Source: CAZVWW01 sp964631265
GTDB taxonomy: Bacteria; Thermotogota; Thermotogae; MWEM01
Direction of reading: 5' to 3'
DNA: 38,189 nt
NCBI GenBank assembly: GCA_964631265.1
Contig: CAZVWW010000007.1
Coordinates: 1 to 38,189, forward strand
Shown: piece by piece, positions 9,032 to 16,589 of the stretch
Layout of the letters: each line of letters opens with the position of its first letter
Numbering within the stretch: the first letter of the stretch is position 1
Notes under the pieces: model-generated
The model's database searches: none
The model's input: the letters and a program-made list of their open reading frames with translations, nothing else
What the model was told of the DNA's origin: nothing
Made by a program: the position numbers and the translations under genes

Positions 9032-10396
9032 TTAAATGCCTTCTCCGAACGCTTTAATGTCAGTATGCCATGGTATCTCAATGACCTCGTGTTCCAGTAC
9101 ATCGCCTTCAGTCCTCTTGACAATGTCCGCTCTCAAGGTCTCTTCGAGATCGTTTGCAGCAAAGATATAATTATTGGGAGCACTGTCCGCAGGCGGAACA
9201 ACCCATGCCGCATCAAAGTGATCCAGATACATCTCGTAGATCTCCTGGTATTTTCCGTTTTCCATAGCCTCTTTGTACTCTTTGGGGACATCGTAACCTC
9301 TTGGTTTTTCCAGATATCGCCAGTTGGTGAATCGTTCCGGATATATTGGAACAAGCAGCCCTTGAGGGTCCCAGTCATCAGGATGCAACGTTCTTGACAT
9401 CAGCTTCCAGTCAAAGGGGTAGGGAGCATCCTGGCAGAATGTTTCGATGTACCAGTCAACGTTGTTGGGTGTGATACAGACCTGCATCGTTGACATCATA
9501 GTTTCAGGAACACTCGGCCTCCAGCCGTGTTTCAGGTCATAGACTGTAACCGCTTGTCTTCCCGCCATCCAGAAGCCGTAAATACCAAATACAGCATCCA
9601 GCCTGCCATTCTTAACATCTTTCATGTTTGATTTATTGGCATCTGTTGTGATCTGTACAACATCCAGCCCCGCCTCTTCACAGGCGACAGCAGAACCGAC
9701 ATTCATACTTGTGTTCGCACCAAATATCCCGTCTATTCTGTCGCCGTACTGTGCAATCCAGTCTTGTGTGACCGAGTAGCCCTTGTCTCTGACAAAGTCT
9801 GCGTATTCCTCTGCGATAACGTCAATATCGGGATAATTATCCATCAGTGCGGCTTTGTATCCTCTGCATCTCCCGTTTCCGGCCTTTGAACCCGGGAACC
9901 CCCAGAGAATGCATGTTTCTCCCTCGCCGTCGAGTAATCTGCCCATCTCAAGACCACCCAGATACCCATCTACATAGGCATCGGGACCAATGAACTGTCC
10001 ATAGTATGGCCCGGCATCGAGCGGGGTCCACCAATCGGCAATCTCCAGGATGTTGGCGTAATAAACCTTCTCCCTGTTAACGATGTTTGATGCCTGAATA
10101 ACAGAACCGATCGTCGGGGAATACCCGAAGATCATCTTAACACCGGCTGCAGAGAACGATTCTATCTGGGACAGGAATTTCTCCGGTCTTCTGTCATCTG
10201 TTGCCGCCACATAAACATTACCCAGAGCCTCAACCGCTTCTTTTGCACCCTTGTCAAATGTCAAAAAGAAGTCATTCGCCATCTGGGCGTAAGTACATAC
10301 CATCTTTTCAGATTCAGCCGAGAAAACGGTGTTACCAAGGCTGAAAACCATCACAACGATTAAAACAACGACTAATTTCGTTTTTAAATTTCTCAC
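9032..10396 (-). CDS. Sugar ABC transporter periplasmic substrate-binding protein
   Basis: A 454-residue exported binding protein. The N terminus (KTKLVVVLIVVMVFSLGNTV then FSA) is a Sec signal peptide with an AxA-type site and no lipobox cysteine, implying a free periplasmic protein. The mature part shows the periplasmic-binding-protein type 1 pattern: FDKGAKEAVEALG, repeated domain crossings, DGIFGANTSMNVGSAVACEEAG, VQITTDAN and LDAVFGIYGFWMAGRQAV. It is longer than typical ribose-binding proteins (about 300 residues) because of an aromatic-rich C-terminal extension (about 320-454). The second of two in-frame GTG codons was chosen because GGGAGG lies nine bases upstream of it. It is followed by an intercistronic hairpin and the permeases. 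Ligand unknown. Confidence 0.88.
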   Translation of the reverse strand: MRNLKTKLVVVLIVVMVFSLGNTVFSAESEKMVCTYAQMANDFFLTFDKGAKEAVEALGNVYVAATDDRRPEKFLSQIESFSAAGVKMIFGYSPTIGSVIQASNIVNREKVYYANILEIADWWTPLDAGPYYGQFIGPDAYVDGYLGGLEMGRLLDGEGETCILWGFPGSKAGNGRCRGYKAALMDNYPDIDVIAEEYADFVRDKGYSVTQDWIAQYGDRIDGIFGANTSMNVGSAVACEEAGLDVVQITTDANKSNMKDVKNGRLDAVFGIYGFWMAGRQAVTVYDLKHGWRPSVPETMMSTMQVCITPNNVDWYIETFCQDAPYPFDWKLMSRTLHPDDWDPQGLLVPIYPERFTNWRYLEKPRGYDVPKEYKEAMENGKYQEIYEMYLDHFDAAWVVPPADSAPNNYIFAANDLEETLRADIVKRTEGDVLEHEVIEIPWHTDIKAFGEGI

Positions 10397-10447
10397 AAAC
10401 ACTTACCTCCCTTAGTTTTTTTGATGCCTTTCAGAATTCAAACTTCC

Positions 10448-11086
10448 CTAAACCACCAGTCTTACCTTGTATTCACCTCCGAATCCCTCTCCGCAATAAT
10501 CTGTTTTCAAGGCATGAAGCTGGTCCTTGAAATATCTGTTTCCGATCGGTGTTTCCCATTTTTGGCCAAATGCCTCTGTTACATCACTTCTGACTTCTCC
10601 CAGTTTTCCGTACCTTGGCATCAGGCATGGCGTCAGGCCGTTTACAGCAAATGGTGGATAGTGCCATGTTCCTTTATTCAAAAGAACCCCCTCGTCTGGT
10701 CCCACAATAAATGCGCGGGTTTTTTCAGGATCGGGTACTTCTGCTTTAGGTGCAAGGACAAAGATGATCTCTTTCCCGCCGAGCGGGAAAAAGTATTCGT
10801 ATGTCTCATAATGGACTTCCGTCCAATCAAGGATTTCCCCGATCGGTTTTGGTTTCAAAAAAAGCATTCCCATTGAAAACCGGTTCTCAGCCCCGTCAAG
10901 ATACGGCACCAGATCCCAGTATCCCTTCAGTATATCCATTTCTACAGCAGCCTTTACATCTATAGGGTGCAATGGGTATTTACCCTCTTCCGTGTCTTCA
11001 TCACGGCCAACTATTCTTCCAAATGTACTGAAGTCCCTCATACTGACTTCGTTTAATCTTTCCAGTTTCACGTCTACTACACTCAT
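10448..11086 (-). CDS. Ureidoglycolate-lyase-like cupin family protein
   Basis: A cytoplasmic protein of 212 residues whose C-terminal half resembles the ureidoglycolate lyase (AllA) cupin: KTRAFIVGPDEGVLLNKGTWHYPPF matches the family segment in which a proline/histidine-rich strand lines the pocket. The HYETYEYFFPLGG segment is a plausible metal- or ligand-binding motif. No allantoin genes are nearby; being first in a sugar transport/DhaKL operon suggests a lyase or isomerase acting on a sugar acid or hydroxy-carbonyl compound. The start is the ATG with GGAGGG eight bases upstream; a longer in-frame start (at 11152) lacks such a site. The gene lies just after the leader terminator at 11179-11210, so its expression should depend on read-through. 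Confidence 0.7.
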   Translation of the reverse strand: MSVVDVKLERLNEVSMRDFSTFGRIVGRDEDTEEGKYPLHPIDVKAAVEMDILKGYWDLVPYLDGAENRFSMGMLFLKPKPIGEILDWTEVHYETYEYFFPLGGKEIIFVLAPKAEVPDPEKTRAFIVGPDEGVLLNKGTWHYPPFAVNGLTPCLMPRYGKLGEVRSDVTEAFGQKWETPIGNRYFKDQLHALKTDYCGEGFGGEYKVRLVV

Positions 11087-11178
11087 GTTTTTCCCTCCAG
11101 TTAAGAAATAATTTAACCCTTTGTGTTTATAACCAATGATTAATTTCATCATTAGTTAATATTAACTATTATTCCAAT

Positions 11179-11210
11179 AAAAAAAGTGCTTTCCTCTTCA
11201 GGAAGGCACT
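11179..11210 (-). terminator. Intrinsic terminator (attenuator) in the leader of the transport operon
   Basis: On the minus strand AGTGCCTTCCT (11210-11200), loop GAAG, AGGAAAGCACT (11195-11185) forms an 11-bp stem with one C-A mismatch, followed by a run of U to 11179. It lies after a good promoter (11298-11325) and before the first operon gene (start 11086), so it should stop most transcripts unless antitermination occurs. The neighbouring ANTAR regulator is the obvious candidate antiterminator. Confidence 0.85.
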
Positions 11211-11221
11211 CTTGACCTTAT

Positions 11222-11269
11222 AATTATATCTGCCATAGATATAATTGACTATTCAATTTATAGATATCT
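11222..11269 (-). promoter_or_regulatory. Leader RNA with mutually exclusive hairpins (candidate ANTAR target)
   Basis: Between promoter and terminator, on the minus strand: AATTGA-ATAG-TCAATT (11258-11243), and a perfect 10-bp hairpin AATTATATCT-ATGGC-AGATATAATT (11246-11222) that overlaps the first by four bases. AGATAT at 11269-11264 can instead pair with ATATCT at 11242-11237, enclosing the first hairpin and disrupting the second, so the leader can adopt alternative folds. ANTAR proteins bind pairs of hairpins with hexaloops having A at 1 and G at 4. The second loop region reads AUGGCA but is a 5-base loop if the closing U-A pair forms, so the match is imperfect. Confidence 0.5.
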
Positions 11270-11297
11270 TAAAAAAACCTCTATCTTAATCAACTTT

Positions 11298-11325
11298 ATT
11301 CTATCACAATTTCTTTATATGTCAA
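11298..11325 (-). promoter_or_regulatory. Sigma-A-type promoter for the transport operon leader
   Basis: Minus strand TTGACA (11325-11320), 16-base spacer, TAGAAT (11303-11298). The -35 is a perfect consensus and the -10 matches 5 of 6. Transcription would begin near 11291, giving a leader of about 200 bases before the cupin start codon. The 360 bases between 11087 and 11446 contain this promoter, the leader hairpins and the attenuator, and no gene. A short hairpin (AACCAT/ATGGTT, about 11361-11345) may end the regulator transcript. Confidence 0.8.
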
Positions 11326-11446
11326 CCTCCAAAAAAACCAATGAGAAACCATTAATAATGGTTATATGTCGTTATGAAGTTCTTTTGCATGTTTTCTTCA
11401 GTTTTTGACGATATTCTCAATTTGAACGACTGCCCCACAACATGAA

Positions 11447-12046
11447 TCAGTTGCCCTTGTTCAGCGATATGATTTTGTCCGCCTCGATGATTTCCCGGGA
11501 AATCTCGCTTATCTTCTTGTTCGAATTCCTGCTCTTGTTCTGTAGAAGTTTCATCGCCTCATCCTCTTTTATGTTGTTTCTGTTCATTAAAATACCCTTC
11601 GCCTTTTCCATCAGTTTTCTGGATTCAAGCTTTGTCTCCATCTTTTTCAACTGGGTTTCCATTTTGGTGTATTCTCTGAATCTGGACATTACAAGCTGGA
11701 TAGCGGGTTTCATTTCTGCCTCATCAACGGGTTTAACAAGATAGTAGAAGACCCCGGCGTCGTTTGCGCGGTTAATCAGTTCCTGTTTGTTATAACCCGT
11801 GATGATGATGGAGGGTAATTTCAAGGTCCTGTTGATACGGCGGATGGCTTCTATACCGTCCATGATGGGCATATTTATATCGATAATTAAAAGATCCGGT
11901 CGATATTCAAGCGCAAACTCAACGGCCTGTTTGCCGTTTGTTGCCTGACCGATAACATCATAACCAAGATTGGTTAAGGATTCTTTCAGCCCCATCAATA
12001 CAATATACTCGTCTTCAGCGATAAGAATTCTCAGATTATCCGGCAT
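11447..12046 (-). CDS. ANTAR-domain response regulator (RNA-binding antiterminator)
   Basis: A 199-residue two-component regulator. The receiver domain (1-120) has E11/D12, phosphoacceptor D56 in LLIIDINMP, and K104-type VKPV. A short coiled coil (about 125-145) follows, then an ANTAR domain (about 142-190) with the family pattern LMEKAKGILMNRNNIKEDEA and a conserved LLQNKSRNS helix. ANTAR proteins bind tandem hairpins in leader RNAs and prevent formation of intrinsic terminators (EutV, NasR, AmiR). It follows the sensor kinase gene by 23 bases, has a CAGGGGGAA ribosome-binding site, and sits directly upstream of a leader that contains a promoter, hairpins and a terminator. The partner kinase and the target are therefore both adjacent. 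Confidence 0.93.
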   Translation of the reverse strand: MPDNLRILIAEDEYIVLMGLKESLTNLGYDVIGQATNGKQAVEFALEYRPDLLIIDINMPIMDGIEAIRRINRTLKLPSIIITGYNKQELINRANDAGVFYYLVKPVDEAEMKPAIQLVMSRFREYTKMETQLKKMETKLESRKLMEKAKGILMNRNNIKEDEAMKLLQNKSRNSNKKISEISREIIEADKIISLNKGN

Positions 12047-12069
12047 TTATTCCCCCTGGTTTAAAACGT

Positions 12070-13938
12070 CTATGCTTTTGAAAGCAGAAGCTTCTCTTTC
12101 GGTATTTTTATAATGGCGTGAGTCCCATCTTCGTTAAAAACGTCAAAGCTGCCATTAAAATCGTATTTAACAATAGAATTGACAATAAACAACCCCAGGC
12201 TGTTCAGTTTTTCGATACTAAATCCCCCGGGCAGTCCAATCCCGTTATCATGAATGGATATCAAAAATGAGTCTTTTAATTCTTTACACGTTATACGGAT
12301 TATACCATCATTTTTGTCGATGAAGGCATGATTGATACAGTTATTAAGAAGTTCATTGATTATTAATGAGACGCTTGTTGTCTTGTTGTAGGGTATAAAA
12401 ATATCGTCCAGATCAAACGAGACGCCTGGCTTATCCTCGATGATGTAGAAGGCTAAAAGAGAATTAATGACCTCTTTCATGTTGACGATACTTCTGCCTT
12501 CAACGTCTTTACTGAGTAAATCATGAATGGCCGCTATACTCTTTATTCTGGAAATGATATCGTCTATCACGACATCAACGTTCTGTGTTTTTGTCTTATG
12601 ATAGTTGTTTTTCTGCATCTTGATGATACTTGTGATTGTCTGCAAGTTGTTCTTTATCCTGTGATGGGTCTCCTGCAGAAGCGCTGACTTACCGAGCAAC
12701 CGGGTGTTATCGATTGCGATGGCGGCCTGCTTGGAGAGTGTTTTCAAGTACCTCAGCTGTTTGTTGGTCTGTGTACATCTGGCTTGATAAAAGACCTCTA
12801 GCAAGGCTGTGTTGCGTGATCTGATGATAATCGGATAGCAGAGAATAGCTTTCACATTTTTTACGGTTTTGAATAACGACCCAAAGCTTTCCTCTTCAGA
12901 ATTTCTGTAGTAGTAGGTTTTACTCTCCATGATATCCATTACAATCTCTGTTTTTAATTCTGTCTTTGTCTCATCGAACTTGGAAAAACTGATGATATCC
13001 ATAATCGTTTTAGTCTTTTCATCTGTCAGATATATGTTGCATCCATCTGAGTTCATGATGCGACAGGCGTATTTACCCAACATATTCAGGACATCGTTTA
13101 ATTCATAATTCGAGGTCAGAAACTCCGTTGCTTTGAATATGGCATCGATCACCTCTTCCGTTTCTTTATGAAGGATTTCGGAATCCTGACCAAATCCTTC
13201 TGTCGTTTTCAAACCGGAAAGAAGCTTTAACAGTTTTACCGGTTCTTTCTTTGCATCAGAGGCAATCATCTTGCCGATCAGTTCTCCTTCATAGATAACG
13301 GAAATGTTGTCGGCGATCTTTAAAGCCTCTTCCCATTTGTTGGTTACATATATTATCCCTGTGCCGTTCTTCTTTAATTTGTTGACTAACCTGAAGAATA
13401 GCTGCCGTGACTTTTTGGTGAGGTTTTCCGTCGGCTCAAACATAACAACGATGTCGGGGTTGTAGTAGTAGAGTTTTGCGATTTCCAGTTCTTTTTTCTC
13501 TTCGGCGGTAAGCTGGTGAACATACTGTTTGTTGCCAAAATCAATCTTCAATTGCTTGAAGATCTCCGTGATTTGTTTCTTGAGTTTTCTGTGATGAATG
13601 ATCTGAAACATATTCTGCTTATTGCGCTTGATCAGAAAAAAGTTTTCATGAATGGTCAACCCCTCGGCAAGCATGGGATCTTTTATCAGGAAGTTGATCT
13701 TCGTTTTACTGATATCCCCGACTTTTGACGAGATATCTGAATCCAGAAAACGGATCGTCCCATCAAAGGCTTTTTCCGTGCCGAGTAAAACGTTTACAAA
13801 AAGTCCTTTTCCAACCCCTCTTTCCCCTATGAGAGCATGGACTTCAGATTGTTCTAACTTGAAATCAATATTGTTCAGATTGATGCTGTTTGTTGAATGA
13901 GTGCTCAGTTTATCGATTGCTAACAGTGCGTCAGACAT
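12070..13938 (-). CDS. Hybrid sensor: RbsA-like pseudo-ABC ATPase, GAF and histidine kinase
   Basis: A soluble 622-residue protein. Residues 1-245 are an ABC-transporter ATPase domain of the sugar-importer class with every catalytic motif degraded: Walker A GERGVGKG lacks the final Ser/Thr (K44, G45), the signature is LTAEE, Walker B is MFEP, and the H-loop His is Asn (VTNKW, N200). Residues about 255-412 are a GAF domain. Residues 420-622 are a HisKA_2/HATPase kinase with HHRIKNNL (phosphohistidine probably H426), N-box NELLNN from 528, DNGIGLP (564-570) and LGLFIV. It should phosphorylate the adjacent ANTAR regulator, as EutW does EutV. A TATAAT box five bases before the upstream in-frame ATG (13986) makes that ATG unusable, so the ATG at 13938 is chosen. 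The pseudo-ATPase may read transporter or nucleotide state (inference). Confidence 0.9.
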   Translation of the reverse strand: MSDALLAIDKLSTHSTNSINLNNIDFKLEQSEVHALIGERGVGKGLFVNVLLGTEKAFDGTIRFLDSDISSKVGDISKTKINFLIKDPMLAEGLTIHENFFLIKRNKQNMFQIIHHRKLKKQITEIFKQLKIDFGNKQYVHQLTAEEKKELEIAKLYYYNPDIVVMFEPTENLTKKSRQLFFRLVNKLKKNGTGIIYVTNKWEEALKIADNISVIYEGELIGKMIASDAKKEPVKLLKLLSGLKTTEGFGQDSEILHKETEEVIDAIFKATEFLTSNYELNDVLNMLGKYACRIMNSDGCNIYLTDEKTKTIMDIISFSKFDETKTELKTEIVMDIMESKTYYYRNSEEESFGSLFKTVKNVKAILCYPIIIRSRNTALLEVFYQARCTQTNKQLRYLKTLSKQAAIAIDNTRLLGKSALLQETHHRIKNNLQTITSIIKMQKNNYHKTKTQNVDVVIDDIISRIKSIAAIHDLLSKDVEGRSIVNMKEVINSLLAFYIIEDKPGVSFDLDDIFIPYNKTTSVSLIINELLNNCINHAFIDKNDGIIRITCKELKDSFLISIHDNGIGLPGGFSIEKLNSLGLFIVNSIVKYDFNGSFDVFNEDGTHAIIKIPKEKLLLSKA

Positions 13939-13991
13939 TTTACACATCTTCTTTTTTAAAAATTGGTTTATCAGAACGATGTTCATCTACC

Positions 13992-14020
13992 ATTATAATA
14001 GATTATCTGAAAAAAATCAA
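13992..14020 (-). promoter_or_regulatory. Promoter of the sensor kinase-ANTAR operon
   Basis: Minus strand TTGATT (14020-14015), 17-base spacer, perfect TATAAT (13997-13992). Predicted start of transcription near 13985 falls on the farthest upstream in-frame ATG, which argues that translation begins downstream at 13938 and leaves a leader of about 45 bases. Confidence 0.75.
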
Positions 14021-14046
14021 TATATGAGAATGACAAATCATATTCC

Positions 14047-14125
14047 ATAACAAACGCAATTATTTGCGCTTTTTTACAACACTTTTTGAATAAAATTGCA
14101 TAGTATGACGCAGCCCGTTTGTTAT
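14047..14125. repeat. Separated 10-bp inverted repeat in the divergent intergenic region
   Basis: ATAACAAACG (14047-14056) and its exact reverse complement CGTTTGTTAT (14116-14125) lie 59 bases apart between the divergently transcribed sensor kinase and aminotransferase genes. They could be two operator half-sites for a shared regulator. A weak 5-bp hairpin with a T run (14055-14075) lies between them. No confident promoter was found for the plus-strand operon in this 290-base region. Confidence 0.35.
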
Positions 14126-14228
14126 ACAAGGCTATTATCCGATAAATTTATAAACTATTATTAGATATTATAGCTTTCCACTCGAATCTCTGATAGAATG
14201 AAAGTGAGAACCTATGGAGGTGAATGAT

Positions 14229-15503
14229 ATGACAATGCGAGAAAAATACATTGAAGCAAAACTATCCTGGATAGCGAAAAACACGAAAGCAAGCATTATT
14301 CGAGAGCTACTTAAATCCACCAGCATTCCGGGTATGGTTTCATTCGGAGGGGGCGTGCCCGATCCGGATACCTTTCCAAGACATGAGATGGCTCAGATTG
14401 CCAAGGAAGTCATCACGGATGAGCATCACATCTCTTTGCAATACGGGACCACGGAGGGTGACCCGCTTCTGAAAGAGGAGTATATAAAGCTTTTGAACAA
14501 GCACTATGGCATCAAGGACCTGACAGAGGACAACATCATTATCACAACCGGTTCCCAGCAGGCCCTCGATCTGATCGGCAAAACCTTCCTCGACCAGAGC
14601 AGCATCTGTGCGATCTGTTCCCCGGTCTATCTCGGGGCAGCCAGTGCGTTTAAGGTGAGGGCACCTGAGTTTGTCACCGTTCCGATGCTTGATGACGGCC
14701 CGGATATTGAAGAACTTGAACGAAAGATCAATCGCTTAACGGATGAAGAGAAGAGCCGGTTCAAGTTCATCTATATGGTCAGTAATTTTGATAATCCGAC
14801 GGGGGTCAGTCTTTCTCTTGAGAAGAGAGAGTGGCTGGTTGACTTTGCCTACGATAACGACTTAATCCTCATCGAGGACGATCCCTACGGGGCGTTGAGA
14901 TTTGAAGGCGATGAGATCCCCACCATGTACAAAATCGCCCAGGACAACGACAAGTACGAGGTGAACCATGTCGTCCTGCTCAACACATTCAGTAAAGTGC
15001 TTTCTCCGGGTCTCAGGATGGGTATCACGATTGGCGATCCGCTTATCATCAGAAAACTCGTCATGGCAAAACAGGGGGCCGATCTCTGCTCACCCACCCT
15101 GACGCAAAGACTGATAGCAAGATATCTCCAGAAATACGATCCGATAACCGGAATGAAACCCACACTGGAACTCTACGCTGCCAAAAGGGACACAATGATG
15201 AAGGCCTTTAAAGAACATCTCACCGAGATTGAAGGGGTCAGCTGGACATATCCTCATGGCGGGCTTTTCACATGGGCCACCCTTCCAAAAGAATACGACA
15301 CGATGGAGATGCTCCCCATCGCCAAGGAGAACAAACTCATCTATATTCCCGGCGAGGCCTTCTCCGTCAACGAGGAAACACGGGAAGAGGTTATGAACTC
15401 AATGAGGATCTCCTTCTGTCTGCCTTCCCACGAAGAGATTGTGGAAGGCACGAAGCGGCTGGTTAAGTCCATTAAGGAATACCGGGTAAAAAAAGGATGG
15501 TAA
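14229..15503 (+). CDS. PLP-dependent aminotransferase (class I/II, aminoadipate/aromatic type)
   Basis: A 424-residue fold-type I aminotransferase. PLP-binding signatures: TTGSQQALDLIGKTF (106-120), YMVSNFDNPTG (182-192, Asn and Asp contacting the cofactor), DDPYG (217-221), the Schiff-base lysine K256 in NTFSKVLSPG, and the C-terminal arginine in SMRISFC. Closest recalled family is 2-aminoadipate/multi-substrate aminotransferase (LysN/ARO8-like). It would convert branched-chain or aromatic amino acids to 2-oxoacids for the oxidoreductase encoded farther down. The ATG at 14229 is preferred: GGAGG sits eight bases upstream and overlaps an earlier in-frame ATG at 14214. It is the first gene of a tightly packed plus-strand unit; the next gene begins four bases after the stop. 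Confidence 0.92.
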   Translation: MTMREKYIEAKLSWIAKNTKASIIRELLKSTSIPGMVSFGGGVPDPDTFPRHEMAQIAKEVITDEHHISLQYGTTEGDPLLKEEYIKLLNKHYGIKDLTEDNIIITTGSQQALDLIGKTFLDQSSICAICSPVYLGAASAFKVRAPEFVTVPMLDDGPDIEELERKINRLTDEEKSRFKFIYMVSNFDNPTGVSLSLEKREWLVDFAYDNDLILIEDDPYGALRFEGDEIPTMYKIAQDNDKYEVNHVVLLNTFSKVLSPGLRMGITIGDPLIIRKLVMAKQGADLCSPTLTQRLIARYLQKYDPITGMKPTLELYAAKRDTMMKAFKEHLTEIEGVSWTYPHGGLFTWATLPKEYDTMEMLPIAKENKLIYIPGEAFSVNEETREEVMNSMRISFCLPSHEEIVEGTKRLVKSIKEYRVKKGW

Positions 15504-15506
15504 TCA

Positions 15507-16589
15507 ATGTTTAGAATACTCTCTATCAATCCCGGTTCCACAACGACAAAGATCGGGATATTTGAAGATGAAAAGAGTCTGTCAGTTAAAACGATAGAAC
15601 ATGATCCGCGGCTTTTTGAAAAGATGGCCAAAATCATGGAGGAAATCAAGATACGAAAAAAGGATATCGTAGATTTTCTGGACGAATCCGGCTTTTCGGT
15701 CGGGGATTTCGATGCCTTTGCAGCACGTGGCGGGATACTGCCGCCACTCGAAAGCGGGACATATGAGATCAATGAGGAGATGGTTCAATACCTCCGATAT
15801 TCAAGTCCCGTGGATCATGCATCAAATCTCGCAGCCGTTATTGCCTACGACTTTTCAAAGGAGTCCGGGAAACCTTCCTATATAACGGATCCGATATCCG
15901 TGGATGAATTTGAACCCCAGGCAAGATTCTCGGGGTTTAGAGATATCGAAAGAAAGAGTCTGCTGCACGCATTGAATATGAAGGCAGTCGCCAGAAAGGT
16001 TGCCGGAGAAATCGGTAAACCGTATGAAGAGTGCCATTTCGTCATTGCCCATCTGGGCGGCGGCATATCAATCGGTGCACAGAAAAAAGGCAGGATGGTC
16101 GATGTCAACAACGCCAACGACGAGGGACCTTTCAGCCCGGAAAGAAGTGGTGAACTTCCGACTGGCGAAGTTGTTAAAATGGCGTATTCGGGGGAGTACG
16201 ACAGGAAACAGCTCAAGCGGATGTTCACGAAAAAGGCCGGGTTGATGGCCTACCTGAACACGAATGACCTTCGAAAGGCCTTTGAAATGGCCGAAAACGA
16301 TAAGCATGCCGCCGAAGTCATCGAGGCCATGGCTTATCAGATTGCAAAAGAGATAGGCGGAATGTGTGCCGTCCTTCACGGTGAGGTTGACAGTATCATC
16401 CTCACAGGAGGACTGGCGCACAGCCTGCGTTTTGTAGAGATGATCAAGGGTTATATTTCCAGTTATGCCCTTGTTGCAGTCGTACCGGGAGAGAACGAAC
16501 TGGAAGCCCTTGCTACGGGGAGTTTGAGGGTCCTTAGAGGCGAAGAGGCTCCGAGGACCTTTTCTTTTCAGGAGGTTGAAGTACAATGA
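15507..16589 (+). CDS. buk: Butyrate kinase (branched-chain fatty acid kinase), first copy
   Basis: A member of the acetokinase family (ASKHA fold) that makes ATP from an acyl-phosphate, releasing butyrate, isobutyrate or isovalerate. The 360 residues match the family length. N-terminal INPGSTTTK (phosphate 1), VIAHLGGGISIGA (adenosine/phosphate loop), DVNNANDEGPFSPERSGELP and IILTGGLA are all present. Its start is four bases after the aminotransferase stop with AAGGATGG upstream, and its end overlaps ptb as ATGA. A second kinase copy lies on the other side of ptb. Confidence 0.95.
   Translation: MFRILSINPGSTTTKIGIFEDEKSLSVKTIEHDPRLFEKMAKIMEEIKIRKKDIVDFLDESGFSVGDFDAFAARGGILPPLESGTYEINEEMVQYLRYSSPVDHASNLAAVIAYDFSKESGKPSYITDPISVDEFEPQARFSGFRDIERKSLLHALNMKAVARKVAGEIGKPYEECHFVIAHLGGGISIGAQKKGRMVDVNNANDEGPFSPERSGELPTGEVVKMAYSGEYDRKQLKRMFTKKAGLMAYLNTNDLRKAFEMAENDKHAAEVIEAMAYQIAKEIGGMCAVLHGEVDSIILTGGLAHSLRFVEMIKGYISSYALVAVVPGENELEALATGSLRVLRGEEAPRTFSFQEVEVQ

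Noticed and set aside
13938..13986. An upstream in-frame ATG for the sensor kinase
   Set aside because: A perfect TATAAT ends five bases before it, so the transcript would begin at or after that ATG.
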